Source: Prorocentrum cordatum
Taxonomy: Eukaryota > Sar > Dinophyceae > Prorocentrales > Prorocentraceae
Assembly (NCBI GenBank): GCA_963575745.1
Contig: CAUYUJ010000390.1
Location: 36,136-100,135 of the forward strand
Length of the DNA stretch: 64,000 nt
Direction: 5' to 3'
Made by a program: the position numbers and the translations under genes. Shown here one piece after another: positions 12,044 to 20,699 of this stretch. Each line of letters begins with the position of its first letter. Positions within the stretch are counted from its first letter, which is position 1. The notes beneath the pieces were generated by a model. It saw only the letters and a list, made by a program, of their open reading frames with translations, searched no databases and was not told where the DNA came from.

Positions 12044-12276
12044 TGGTTGATCTAAAAGGGGCTCCAGCTGAAAGGGGGTGGTGCAGTAGGTTTGGGTCAA
12101 TTGCACTGCAAATGTATTGCGCAAGACAAATATATTGCATTGTATTGCAAAGAACGTATTGTACGCGAAAACCCAGTTATACATTTGCGCACTGGAATGT
12201 ATTGCACGCCCCAAATCTATTGCACCAAATCTATTGCACCACCCCCTTGTCGCTGGACCCCCTTGTGGGTCAACCA
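12044..12276. mobile_element. Foldback / MITE-like element with long inverted arms
   Basis: The left arm (GGTTGA...AAGGGGCTCCAG...GGGGGTGGTGCA...TTTGGGTC, from 12045) is mirrored by the right arm ending at 12275 (CCAAATCTATTGCACCACCC...CTGGACCCCC...TCAACC). Arm similarity extends about 70 bp with indels. The centre is AT-rich and holds repeated GTATTGCAC / TATTGCA words. The element is non-coding and short, consistent with a foldback MITE; the precise ends are uncertain. Confidence 0.6.
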
Positions 12277-12445
12277 CCTCTGCTGGGAAACCTCTCGGGG
12301 CCTTTTCTGTCATGGAAACATCTTGGACCACGTCGGGCCCTCCTGGACCTTCCTGCAAGCCCGTGGAGCGCTCTCGGACACGCGCCCAAAACGAAAACAA
12401 TGTTTGAACCGCTTCCGGCGCGCGAAATCCGGGAGGCTTCGTATG

Positions 12446-12651
12446 ATACTGTTTTCTTCAGACCCACGCAAGTTTACCTGCATGGACGGAGGGGGCCTGA
12501 GCCTGAAGCAAGCCGAAACCAACTTGACGTGCGGAAATCACGCAAGTAGAAAGGCACTTGGACGCTCGTGTTCGATTGAAGAGGGGCGAGGAGGGGGAGG
12601 GGGCGAACGCCATGCAAGTAAATCTGCCTGGATCTAAAGAAAAGCAGGCTC
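12446..12651. mobile_element. MITE with terminal inverted repeats, copy 2
   Basis: Opposite-orientation copy of the MITE at 9010-9239. It shares the CTGAGCCTGAAGCAAGCCGAAA interior block (given here across its two halves), the TCGATTGAAGAGGGGCGAG block and the CCATGCAAGTAAA...CAGGCTC terminus. The left terminus is more diverged. Confidence 0.7.
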
Positions 12652-12784
12652 TATCTGGGGGCCCGCGAGGCGCAAGGGGAACCCAGCGCGCGCGCTTCAA
12701 CAATACAGACACACTCGGAGCCTCTTACCTGAGATCTTAGCACGTATGGGTCCTCTGGGCCAGTGAACATACGCACGTATATAC

Positions 12785-12868
12785 ATATACACATGTATAT
12801 GCACATATGAATGTGTATATACATGTGCTTACATATGGACCTAGTTTATATATATATATATATACATA
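12785..12868. repeat. AT-rich (TA)n / (ATAC)n tract
   Basis: ATACATATACACATG-type repeats and a (TA)n run lead directly into the CTAG hairpin at 12869. Confidence 0.8.
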
Positions 12869-12908
12869 CTAGAACCACGCGCGCGCTTCGCGCGCGCTTA
12901 GGTTCTAG
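12869..12908 (+). repeat. CTAG hairpin terminus, copy A
   Basis: CTAGAACC (12869-12876) and GGTTCTAG (12901-12908) flank a perfect 8-bp GC stem with a TTC loop. One of five such structures, all with the AT-rich tract on the left and the TTC loop on the plus strand. It resembles the hairpin-plus-CTRR 3' end of Helitrons. Confidence 0.65.
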
Positions 12909-13130
12909 CGCAGTCCTAGCCAACCTCATAAGATCGGATGAGGATGGACATCATCTGGCAAGGGTCACCATATGGGAGCGTACTTCCTGGTGGGGAGACG
13001 CTGAATAAGCGCTCCAGGAAGTTGCGCAAGGCGTCCAGAAGAAGGACACAGGGCAGGCTCAGGCGGATGCCCGAGAACCCTTGAGAACCTGGCAAGACCA
13101 TGCTGGAGGTATCGTTGGATGCCTTTGGGG

Positions 13131-13147
13131 GACGCTCTTGAAGGCTC
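13131..13147. repeat. 17-bp direct repeat (left), candidate target duplication
   Basis: GACGCTCTTGAAGGCTC here is repeated exactly at 14239-14255. The two copies bracket the retroposed gene: the plus-strand T run (CTTTTTAAG) that would be its A tail begins right after 13147, and the SL relict abuts the right copy. Confidence 0.6.
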
Positions 13148-13537
13148 CTTTTTAAGACTTCGCAAGAGCGCAAACGCAAACTGGGCAGAAATGTGGGAAC
13201 CGTGCCCCCAAAGGAAATGAAGCGAAGCTTCCTCGCGCCCATAGTTGCTTCCAGCGCCGAAAGCTAAAAGCAGAGGGTAGAACAATTGAGCGAAGCTTCC
13301 TCGCGTCCAGCGGAACTTCAAGCTCAAAGTAATTATAAAACGAGGGGGATGCCCAGGCTCCCGAGGGCCCCCAGAACATTGGGCTCCGTTTTGCGCTCCA
13401 GGCGGCGCCACAGCACCGCTTCCCTCGGATGTGCCCCCAAAGTTCTTCTTGGGGCCCCGGGCCAGAAGATTCAGCTACGGGCGGCGCTTGCTTTGAGCGT
13501 CACCAGGGCCCGAGGCCCAGGATCTCGCGGCGCTCGG

Positions 13538-14140
13538 TCATCGGCCGCGCCCCGGCAGAGTGCCGTGGGGCTGATCAGGACTGCGAAGCCATGATCGGGG
13601 CGCGCTGGCCCCCCCCTGCGGCCTCGTTCGCGGAGATATCCACCGGCACGGGGCGCCACAGCGCCTGAAGGCCAACGCGGCACCTGCGAGCACCGCGGCT
13701 CCCCCGATCGCTCCCAGGCCGATCGTCGCAACGCTCGCGAGAGACCGCTGCCCTGCCAACGGCAGGCCGTCCATCGCGGAATACAGCCTGGTTTTCTGGG
13801 TTTCATGATTCCAGTCGCCGAGGGCGCACTTCTCCTCGCCGCCCTTGCAGTGGGGGCACTCCTTGTCCTTCACTGCATCTGGGTCGTTGGAATCGGACGC
13901 GACGACCTCCTTGGCCTCCTTCCCATCGCGGGCGTTCGATATCTCCGCGACCCTATCCATGAACCAGAGGCAACAATTATCCGATTCGCCGCACCTCGGG
14001 TTCTCATCAACTTCCCGCCAGCATCCGATGTCACAGCTGACGGGGCCGACAGAATCCCAGTAGCTGAACATATGTCCGCACCCGGCGGGGACAGCGGCGG
14101 CCTGCAGGAGTGCGGCGGCCGCGAGCACCAGGCGGGCCAT
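13538..14140 (-). CDS. Secreted or membrane cysteine-rich protein, unknown function (retroposed)
   Basis: A 200-residue protein starting at an ATG (14140). It has a hydrophobic Ala/Leu signal sequence of about 17 residues (MARLVLAAAALLQAAA), then an extracellular-type cysteine-rich segment (residues about 21-60: CGH, CDIGC, CGESDNCCLWF), an acidic segment with C-P-H-C and C-ALG, and a second hydrophobic stretch (about residues 134-158, Ala/Gly/Leu rich) that could span a membrane, followed by a basic tail. No named family is recognised. It is intronless and carries an SL relict upstream, so it is probably a processed retrocopy. The frame is intact, so it may still be expressed; no promoter could be identified. 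Confidence 0.6.
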   Translation of the reverse strand: MARLVLAAAALLQAAAVPAGCGHMFSYWDSVGPVSCDIGCWREVDENPRCGESDNCCLWFMDRVAEISNARDGKEAKEVVASDSNDPDAVKDKECPHCKGGEEKCALGDWNHETQKTRLYSAMDGLPLAGQRSLASVATIGLGAIGGAAVLAGAALAFRRCGAPCRWISPRTRPQGGASAPRSWLRSPDQPHGTLPGRGR

Positions 14141-14216
14141 CGCTGTTGGGGTTTCGGGCCGATTGAAGCAAAGAAGCCGCTGCCTGTGCCGGCGGGGGCG
14201 GGCTGAACCAAAGCGT

Positions 14217-14237
14217 CTTGAGCCAAATGGCTACGGA
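14217..14237 (-). other. Spliced-leader relict
   Basis: On the minus strand the 21 bases match the conserved dinoflagellate SL, with a leading T then CCGTAG and a TTTGGCTCAAG end. One T of the central TTTT is missing. It lies 76 bp upstream of the 200-codon ORF and abuts the 17-bp direct repeat. A genomic SL joined to a coding region marks a retroposed trans-spliced mRNA. Confidence 0.8.
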
Positions 14238-14238
14238 A

Positions 14239-14255
14239 GACGCTCTTGAAGGCTC
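14239..14255. repeat. 17-bp direct repeat (right), candidate target duplication
   Basis: Exact copy of 13131-13147, one base beyond the SL relict. Confidence 0.6.
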
Positions 14256-14369
14256 TTGGGGGTTTGGGGGAGTGGGGCATCTCGGGTTTTGGTTTGGGCT
14301 CTCCTGGTGGCATCTTAGGACTTTTTGGGGGCGCTTCGGGGGCCGGGGCCGTCGGGCAACGACTCGCGC

Positions 14370-14455
14370 TGAAAAACTGGCCGTAGGGAAGGTGGCCAGA
14401 CCTCTGGGGGTCCACGCATCAGAAAGACTGGAGCGCCAGATGTCTGGGTATTGCA
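14370..14455 (+). repeat. Dispersed repeat (family of 3640 / 7650)
   Basis: GAAAAACTGGCC ... CCAGACCTCTGGGGGTCCAC ... GAGCGCCAGATGTCTGGG; inverted relative to 7650-7745. Confidence 0.6.
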
Positions 14456-14879
14456 GTGGCCAGACTCTGAGCGACGTAGCTCGCAGCGTTCCTCGGCTTC
14501 TTAGTGTCCTCAGCGTGCGACAGAGCGGTGGGTCTCGTGAAACCCTACCACAGCCGACGTCCACGCAGGAACTCTCCCAAGGGGCGGTCCGCGGCCTTCG
14601 GCCCAGGACCAAAAACCCAGGGCTCCACGGCGGTACCACGTGAAACACAGAAACCAGAGGCGGAGCAGTCTCTGTCGCATGTCGCGAGGGCGGCCCTGGC
14701 GACGCGCCACGGCCCACGCGAGTGGGTAGCGCGTCGCTGCGATCCTCGGGACGCCGACGCGCGGGAACTGGGACGTGGATAGCACAGACATGCGACGTCC
14801 TGATTTCGTCAATACGCGGCCCCCGAAGTCCCGACCCTTTCCCCGGGGACGGCTCTTCATCGTGAGACGTTCCTTGACG

Positions 14880-14966
14880 GAAGAAGAGGAAGAGGAGGAG
14901 GAGGAGGAAGAAGAGGAAAAGGAGGAGGAGGAGGAAGAGGAGGAGGAGGAGGAGGAGGAGGAGGTG
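14880..14966. repeat. (GAG)n / (GAA)n microsatellite
   Basis: Pure purine triplet tract just downstream (minus-strand sense) of the Helitron helicase end. Confidence 0.9.
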
Positions 14967-15041
14967 GGAGACCGCACTCGAATCGTGGCGGAGGATGGAG
15001 GTATGGCGTCATTTGCGCAGGGCACAACCGCAGGAAGATAA

Positions 15042-16478
15042 CTACCTAGCGGACGGGACGACACTGAAGGCGCGGTTTCTTTGAGGACGGCATTCCGACG
15101 CTCTTGTTTTGCAGTGTTGGGCTGAGGTTGACATGGCTGACATGAAGTGGGCATGGCAAGTTTGTGGTTGCAGTCTGCCGAGCATTTCTGGGTTCCAGAC
15201 AAACCAATCGTGCAGGCTGACGGGGACGAAGCAACGCTGGGGGGAATTTCCTCGCGCCAGGGGGGCGCGGTACGCGTGGCGCCAATCTGGGGCGGGTTTG
15301 GGAAGGTACCAGCAGAGGCCGCGGGAGAACCTGATTCGAGGCGCAGACCGAACGTGCCGCGGTGGTTCCGCGCGCGCGACGACGCGGACGTGGACGGGTC
15401 GTCGACGGAAGTGCCTTGCACTGTGGACGGCTGGTGGGCCGCGGGGGCCGAGGTGGCATGGCCTGTTTTTTTTCCGACGTTTACCGGGCACGGGAGGCGC
15501 GTGGCATCCGCGCTTGAGCACCTCAGAGGACGCGCTGTACTCATGAGCTGCTGCTTCGTCGAAGGCTTCCTGTGGCGTCACGCGGTCGGTGACGCATGCC
15601 GCATGGAGTCGGACCAGTTCCAGGGGGAACTCACGCGCCTCGTCCATTGCGATGCGCGGCTCGCCGGACAGCGCGAGCGTGACGTGGGTTGCAGGGGACT
15701 GCAGACGCTGGGCGATTCCGCCCCTTCCTACGGGGCCCGGCATGGGCGAAAACGTGGAGCCGTCGGGGCAGTCCTGGCATCGCGCTGCTCGGAGAAGTGA
15801 CGCGTCGACGATGTTCGATGTGAGCGCTCTTGCAGGAGCGTTGCCCGCAGGGGGCGACAGCAACTGCTCGGACTGGTGCGTCTCTTCTACTAATACTCCT
15901 GTGGTCTCGAAGCTGCATCCTCGGGATATGGCTACGTACAACTGGCCGTGCGCGAAGACTGGCTTTGGTAGAAACACGCCGAGGCGACCTTGGAGGGACT
16001 GTCCTTGCGATTTGTTAATGGTGATGACCCACGCCGGTTTCACGGGGCACTGGCGTCGTCGGAGCGCGACTGGGAGTTCGCAATCCCCGCAAGAGTCGCA
16101 GCAGATCCGCGGCAGCAGCTCGACGTTACCCGCAAAGGGCCCGACGACGACACGGACGACCAGGAAGTGCGACCTCATTCGTTCTACGACGAGACGCGTG
16201 CCGTTGCAGAGGCCTCGATGCGGAGCGAAGTTCCGCGGCAGAATTGCCAGCGACCCGTGTCGCAGTCGGAGCTCGTGAGGGGGAAGTCCAGCGGTCTGGA
16301 TGTTGTTCAGGAACTCCGTGGTGTACGTGGCCCCGTGGTCTACCTCAGCGATAGCGACGTCCTGGCTCCGGGAGACGACTTCTGTGTCGCTCGGCAGTTT
16401 TGCGTGCATGAGCGCATTCAGGGTGTCTGCTGGTTTGTTGGTGTCACTACGGCTCGGGATGCGCAGTACTGGCACCAC
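15042..16478 (-). CDS. Helitron Pif1-family helicase, C-terminal part
   Basis: Continues the helicase: DTNKPADTLNALMHAKLP near the start, then HELRLRHGSLAILPRNFAP, GLCNGTRLVVERM, WVITINKSQGQSLQGRLGVF (motif V) and FAHGQLYVAISRGCSFE (motif VI). These are hallmark Helitron helicase strings. The remaining 250 residues, after about LLRAARC, are Pro/Arg/Cys-rich and not recognisably conserved; they may be read-through past the original stop. Frame and spacing show that this is the 3' end of the RepHel gene on the minus strand. Confidence 0.85.
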   Translation of the reverse strand: MVPVLRIPSRSDTNKPADTLNALMHAKLPSDTEVVSRSQDVAIAEVDHGATYTTEFLNNIQTAGLPPHELRLRHGSLAILPRNFAPHRGLCNGTRLVVERMRSHFLVVRVVVGPFAGNVELLPRICCDSCGDCELPVALRRRQCPVKPAWVITINKSQGQSLQGRLGVFLPKPVFAHGQLYVAISRGCSFETTGVLVEETHQSEQLLSPPAGNAPARALTSNIVDASLLRAARCQDCPDGSTFSPMPGPVGRGGIAQRLQSPATHVTLALSGEPRIAMDEAREFPLELVRLHAACVTDRVTPQEAFDEAAAHEYSASSEVLKRGCHAPPVPGKRRKKNRPCHLGPRGPPAVHSARHFRRRPVHVRVVARAEPPRHVRSAPRIRFSRGLCWYLPKPAPDWRHAYRAPLARGNSPQRCFVPVSLHDWFVWNPEMLGRLQPQTCHAHFMSAMSTSAQHCKTRASECRPQRNRAFSVVPSAR

Positions 16479-17554
16479 TGGGCAGGCTGCTCAGCGTCGA
16501 CCCCCTCGCACACCCATTCCAGCAAATGCTCTGGCTTCCAGGAGTGGGGGGCGAGGGCGGCATCTGGGAGTTCGACCACGCACGCTTGGTACTCTCTGTC
16601 TACGCCGGTGAACGGCGGCGACCCACAGGCGCCATCGCCGACGCTCAAGCAGAAGTCGGCGAAAGCTGTGTCCGCATTGGCCCGCGTGTTCTTGCAGAGG
16701 CGAAACTTTTTGACGTGAGCAGAATCCCACCACGGCATGGCAGCCAAGGTGTGGTTGAAGACTGCGTCGCGGTCGAGGTATCGGAGCACGGGGGGGATTT
16801 GGCGGAAATCGCTTCCAAAAACCACGGTCTTCCCTCCGAAGGGCCGGCTGTTGCCGAAGAGTTCCTGTAAGCACCTGTCTACGGCCTCAAACATGGCGCG
16901 CGAGGCAGTGGGCGCTTCGTCCCAAACGATCAGTGCCGCGTCTACTGTGAGTTTCGCTGCCGCCGACTGCGCTTTGACGTTTGCTTTGCAGCCTTCCAAT
17001 GGGACGGGGACGGGGGGGCGGAAGCGGGAGTGTGCGGTGCGTCCTCTGGGCAAGAGTAGTGCTGCGATGCCCGACATCGCTACAGCCAGTGCTATTATGC
17101 CGGTCATTCGTACATAAAGCAGGATCTTCTTGTGCACGTGGGTTTTGCCAGTGCCTGCGGGACCGTCGGTGTATATGATGTTGGCGACGTCTGTGCTGCG
17201 GGGGCCGTCTACGCGTGCCTGGGCGAAATCGAAGATGGGATGCTGGTCGTCGTTGAGAGCGAGTCGGTCGAACTCGTCTTTTTCTTTGCAGAATTCTGAC
17301 GGGCTGCGCAACTCCCGCGCGTGTTCCTGCGCCGCTCGTTCGGCGGGCAAGAGAGCTCCGTCCGGCGACGGCGGTGCGATCGCGTAGGCTGCAAGCGTGC
17401 ACCCGTAGAGAGCCAGACTTTCGTCGACAGCTCGATAGACGGTGGACGGTTCTACGGCCTGGTGGTGTTCCGACAAGTGATGTAAAAAACGACGTCCAAA
17501 ATCCGGCTTTGTCGTTGATGTCCATCCAGACCAGGAACTGGGCGAACATCTCAC
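16418..17554 (-). CDS. Helitron Pif1-family helicase, N-terminal part
   Basis: Superfamily-1B DNA helicase that would unwind the donor strand during transposition. Visible motifs: LNDDQHPIFDF before the nucleotide site; Walker A in DGPAGTGKTHVHK (nucleotides about 17137-17164); GIAALLLPRGRTAHSRF (motif Ia); Walker B IVWDEAPTAS; FGSDFRQIPPVL (motif III); and FRLCKNTRAN (motif IV). The first 60 or so residues before LNDDQ are less certain. The frame ends at 16418 and the C-terminal motifs continue in another frame from about 16440, so the protein cannot be made without a frameshift. Confidence 0.85.
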   Translation of the reverse strand: MRCSPSSWSGWTSTTKPDFGRRFLHHLSEHHQAVEPSTVYRAVDESLALYGCTLAAYAIAPPSPDGALLPAERAAQEHARELRSPSEFCKEKDEFDRLALNDDQHPIFDFAQARVDGPRSTDVANIIYTDGPAGTGKTHVHKKILLYVRMTGIIALAVAMSGIAALLLPRGRTAHSRFRPPVPVPLEGCKANVKAQSAAAKLTVDAALIVWDEAPTASRAMFEAVDRCLQELFGNSRPFGGKTVVFGSDFRQIPPVLRYLDRDAVFNHTLAAMPWWDSAHVKKFRLCKNTRANADTAFADFCLSVGDGACGSPPFTGVDREYQACVVELPDAALAPHSWKPEHLLEWVCEGVDAEQPAQWCQYCASRAVVTPTNQQTP

Positions 17555-17807
17555 AGAGACGAGAGAAGCTTCGCATAACCCTGCACGCCTCCGCAGGTGC
17601 GGCGACCGCTTCTATGTCATTGGCGAGGAGGCCCAAATGCCTGGCGTGCTCTTGGAACGTGGGGGTTGCATCCGTGCTCGGTGATCGCTCGAGGGCATTC
17701 CACGATGTGGCTTCGGCTCCGCGGATGTGCAACAACAGGAGGCGTAGGTAATATAATTCTCTGGCTTGCGGCTTCACGTCCGCGCACCAGCATTGCGCCG
17801 GGTGCAA
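17455..17807 (-). CDS. Helitron linker region before helicase
   Basis: The frame includes ARELYYLRLLLLHIRGAEAT, then FQEHARHLGLLANDIEAV and FAQFLVWMDINDKAGFW. These match the conserved Helitron segment between Rep and helicase (usually FYLRLLL..hVRG ... A...GLL). The matching part stops where the helicase resumes in another frame near 17500. Only about 115 residues are believed to be genuine. Confidence 0.7.
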
Positions 17808-18299
17808 GTTGGCGCGCGAGACGACTCGGGTTCATCTGTTACGGTGCCCTGAGAGCACTCTCCCTCCAGGCCCGGGCCGATCCCGCGCGTGGCTCGTTTC
17901 GCCCACGTTGCGGCGGCGCCTCCCGCGGCCCCCGACGGCCTAGATCTGAGCACGCAGCAAGAGCTGTGCTCCGGACCAACGAAATACGTAGGTTTACGCC
18001 GACAAGGTGGGTTCAGGAAAACTGCTTCTTTTTTTTTCAAATGAAATCTTGAGACGCGGTTTTGTTCGTTTTGCATTGTGTTTTACGTGCTGTCGTGCGC
18101 GCCAGACCTTGAGCAGCGGAGTCAGGCCGTCTGGAATTCGTTGGCAGAAAAATAAACGTACAAGTCAGGACACCAGAACGCGAACACGAAACCCTGGAAA
18201 TTTTGATCAGGAAACCTGGATCTCCCACCCGAAGACACCATCTGCGCCACCCTCGCGCGAAGCTGAAGACCGTGGCTCGAGCTACTGAACTCTAACCCT

Positions 18300-19256
18300 C
18301 TAGCCTGCTAAGTCTAAGTGGAAGAATTCTCTACATGCTCGTGGGCACCTGTGGTAGTTGCCTGGAGGGCGCGGCACCTTTGGGGGTTGGCTGGGCTGCG
18401 CGGACTGTGCTGCGCGCAAGGGCTCGGGGAGCATGCAGAGGGAGCATGCAGAGGGAGCGGGAGGGGCAGGCGGGCGTGGACGCGGGGGAAGCAGTGGCGG
18501 ATAAGGCGGCAGCCACGTTGGATACGACATGCGCCCGATGACGTCGTTGTTGCGCGCTTGGCGTTCACGGCGTACCCAGCGGGCGCGTTTGCTGCCCCAT
18601 CGGAAATGCAATGGAATTTCCGGGTACTTCAGGGACAAGATAAGGGATCGGTCTGGGCTCTCTGGCGCGGACGCCGCCTCTGCATTGAGGATGAACCGCG
18701 CTTCGAGTTTCGTGTGCCGAGTCAACGCGGCGTGCACTGCGGAGGTCTGCTGTCCGGATTCGAATTGCACAACCTGCTCCAGAGGCATGTGTACTGGAAG
18801 TCTCTGGACCTGGTGGCTCCGCCCATGCATTGGGAAACCCATGAGGCGCCGCGCGGCCTCTGGGGCCCCGACGTATCTACAATCGAGGAACTCTTGTACT
18901 TCATCGCGGACGTGCTCGAGACAAGCCCTGTCCGGCCCCTTGTACGTGCACTTGTACAAGTACTTGATAGGGCGGAGGGAGGTGCACACTTCTACGTTGA
19001 TGTGGCAATCGAATAGCTCCAATAAGTACGGATTGTACGGCACCACGCTACGTGTGTCCAGGACTCTGTTTTTCACAGTGAGGGGAGGGGTGGATTCTCG
19101 GCGGCGGTACTCGGGGTACCCGTCTACATTGATGTTCGCCTCGGATCGGAAGGGCTTCGGGTACCGTTTGGTGCAGAGGCCGTCCTTCATACACGAACAC
19201 AGCGGGTTGAGGGCACCGCGCGGCCCGTGGATCATGTGACTTCTACTAATTCGCAA
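18300..19256 (-). CDS. Helitron Rep, C-terminal part with tyrosine motif
   Basis: It begins with GALNPLCSCMKDGLCTKRYP and VVPYNPYLLELFDCHINVEV, both typical of Helitron Rep. The catalytic tyrosine region reads KYLYKCTYKG (about 18937-18966), where the family usually has a second Tyr in place of the Cys, so one of the paired tyrosines appears lost. DEVQEFLDCRYVGAPEAARR then matches the conserved region after the nuclease, followed by a segment like FPMHGRSHQVQRLPVHMP. From about residue 235 the frame becomes Pro-rich and no longer resembles the family; coding similarity probably ends near 18560. Confidence 0.75.
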   Translation of the reverse strand: MRISRSHMIHGPRGALNPLCSCMKDGLCTKRYPKPFRSEANINVDGYPEYRRRESTPPLTVKNRVLDTRSVVPYNPYLLELFDCHINVEVCTSLRPIKYLYKCTYKGPDRACLEHVRDEVQEFLDCRYVGAPEAARRLMGFPMHGRSHQVQRLPVHMPLEQVVQFESGQQTSAVHAALTRHTKLEARFILNAEAASAPESPDRSLILSLKYPEIPLHFRWGSKRARWVRRERQARNNDVIGRMSYPTWLPPYPPLLPPRPRPPAPPAPSACSLCMLPEPLRAAQSAQPSQPPKVPRPPGNYHRCPRACREFFHLDLAG

Positions 19257-20692
19257 AGGCCCGGTTGTGTCGACGGGTCAGGGATTTCGGCGGACACCAG
19301 GTGATTCACGTCAGTTGTCGTCTTTGGCTTATCGTTCTCGGCAAGGATCAGAAGGAGATGAACGTGCGGGAGGCCGCGCTTTTGGAACTCCACTACGTAC
19401 GTGTACGCCACCGCTTTTCCGAGAACGTGCGTGCGCGTGAGTTCGTGGAGTAAGCGTTTGAGCTTGCAGTGAAAGACCCGGGCCACGATGTCTGGCCTGT
19501 TCGCCGCCGTCTCACCAGGGCGTAAGTTGGCGTGTATCTCGGGCCAGTTTGGATTGGCAGTCATTGTAATGAACAGGTCTGGGCGTCCTTTTGCGGTCAC
19601 CAGAGCCATCGCGTCTATGTGCAACTGGTGCAGCGCGCGCGGTGACCCGCCGAAGGACGCAGGGAGCACGACTGGCGCACCGACCGCGGCGCGAGGCATG
19701 GAGTTGGGATGCACTGAAGGGGGAGGCGGCGGCGGGAGGGCTGCGGGCAACTGTGAGGCGTCTGTGGCGTGCAGGTGGCCCAGGAGGCCACGGAGGGTTT
19801 CGACGCGCAGTTTGTCCTGATTCTTGATGACCCATTGCAGACGTTGGCTTTCTACTTTGGCGTAGGCGTCCACTACGTACTGTTGGAACAGTCGACTGGC
19901 GCAGTGTGGGAGTTCCACGGTGGGGGAATCCGCAGGCTCGCGCTGCATGATGCGGTAGGCGTAGAACTCCCGGAGGTGAAGCTTGCGCGTTGTCTTTGCG
20001 CCCGCGGCGTCCGCGTGCAATGCGGCGGAGTAACCGACAGTGCCGGCGACGTGGATGAGAGGGTACGTAAGCGGGTCCACGTGCTCGGACAAGAAGGACA
20101 ACTCGTGGGTTGCGTCGGAGCCGTCTGTGCGACGTGTAAACACAGAGACGCAGTGGGGGGGCAGGGGCCCCTCGCCGACAACGGCGCAGGCCACCTCGGC
20201 CGCGGACGGGGCGCCGTATCGTCGCGGGTCCTTTTCCACCCCCCCCGCGAAACGGAGCACGTGTTCGGGGGCAGATGCGCCATTGGCGGCCCTAGATGCT
20301 TCGACGACGTCGTGCATATGTCGGAAATGCGACGGGTACGGGTTGGCGGAAGTGTGCGCGAGCATTCTGAGCAGGAGGTCGAGGACGTCTCGTTGCAGGT
20401 CGGGGAACGACTCGGCTCGGGCTGTCGTCGCTTCTGCGGGGTCGTGAATGTAGAGTTGGGAGCACTTCGGACTGCGACTCGCTACTGGGTACAACGTGCC
20501 AACGGACCTGAAGGCACGGCCGTGGAGTACGAACACCGGCGGACCTCTGCTAGAGGAGACCTCCGCGGGGGTCCTCCGTGCGGCGACAGTGCTCTCGCTG
20601 TTGAAGGATGCGAATCCAAGGGCGCAGTTGCACGACCGAATGTGCTGCATGAGGTGGTCGTGGGAAGGACCCGGACGAAGGAGCTGAGCCAT
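19232..20692 (-). CDS. Helitron Rep: Helitron_like_N and HUH endonuclease
   Basis: A 486-residue frame matching the Rep N-terminal half. In order it shows the NCALGFASFNSE block near residue 25, YAYRIMQR, the LFQQYVVDAYAKVESQRLQW block, QLHIDAMALVTAKGRPDLFI followed by TMTANPNWPEI, and the metal-binding HUH motif in GLPHVHLLLIL (nucleotides about 19348-19374). Rep nicks and joins single-stranded DNA during rolling-circle transposition. The frame ends shortly after the HUH motif; the Rep C-terminal half continues in a different frame overlapping 19232-19256, so this copy has a frameshift inside the nuclease. The stretch before residue 30 may be non-native. Confidence 0.85.
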   Translation of the reverse strand: MAQLLRPGPSHDHLMQHIRSCNCALGFASFNSESTVAARRTPAEVSSSRGPPVFVLHGRAFRSVGTLYPVASRSPKCSQLYIHDPAEATTARAESFPDLQRDVLDLLLRMLAHTSANPYPSHFRHMHDVVEASRAANGASAPEHVLRFAGGVEKDPRRYGAPSAAEVACAVVGEGPLPPHCVSVFTRRTDGSDATHELSFLSEHVDPLTYPLIHVAGTVGYSAALHADAAGAKTTRKLHLREFYAYRIMQREPADSPTVELPHCASRLFQQYVVDAYAKVESQRLQWVIKNQDKLRVETLRGLLGHLHATDASQLPAALPPPPPPSVHPNSMPRAAVGAPVVLPASFGGSPRALHQLHIDAMALVTAKGRPDLFITMTANPNWPEIHANLRPGETAANRPDIVARVFHCKLKRLLHELTRTHVLGKAVAYTYVVEFQKRGLPHVHLLLILAENDKPKTTTDVNHLVSAEIPDPSTQPGLCELVEVT

Positions 20693-20699
20693 TTCGGCC

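Larger units (their letters stand above)
13148..14238 (-). mobile_element. Processed retrogene insertion with spliced-leader relict
   Basis: On the minus strand the unit reads: SL relict (14237-14217), a 76-nt leader, a 200-codon intronless ORF (14140-13538), about 390 nt of trailer, and a short A run (CTTAAAAAG) next to the left direct repeat. Exact 17-bp repeats flank it. This is the expected footprint of a trans-spliced, polyadenylated dinoflagellate mRNA copied into DNA. A duplicated GCGAAGCTTCCTCGCG word (near 13219 and 13292) sits in the trailer. Confidence 0.65.

Noticed and set aside
14510-15544. 344-codon minus-strand ORF with poly-Ser
   Set aside because: It crosses the (GAG)n tract and lacks any domain; the overlapping helicase frame is the real one.
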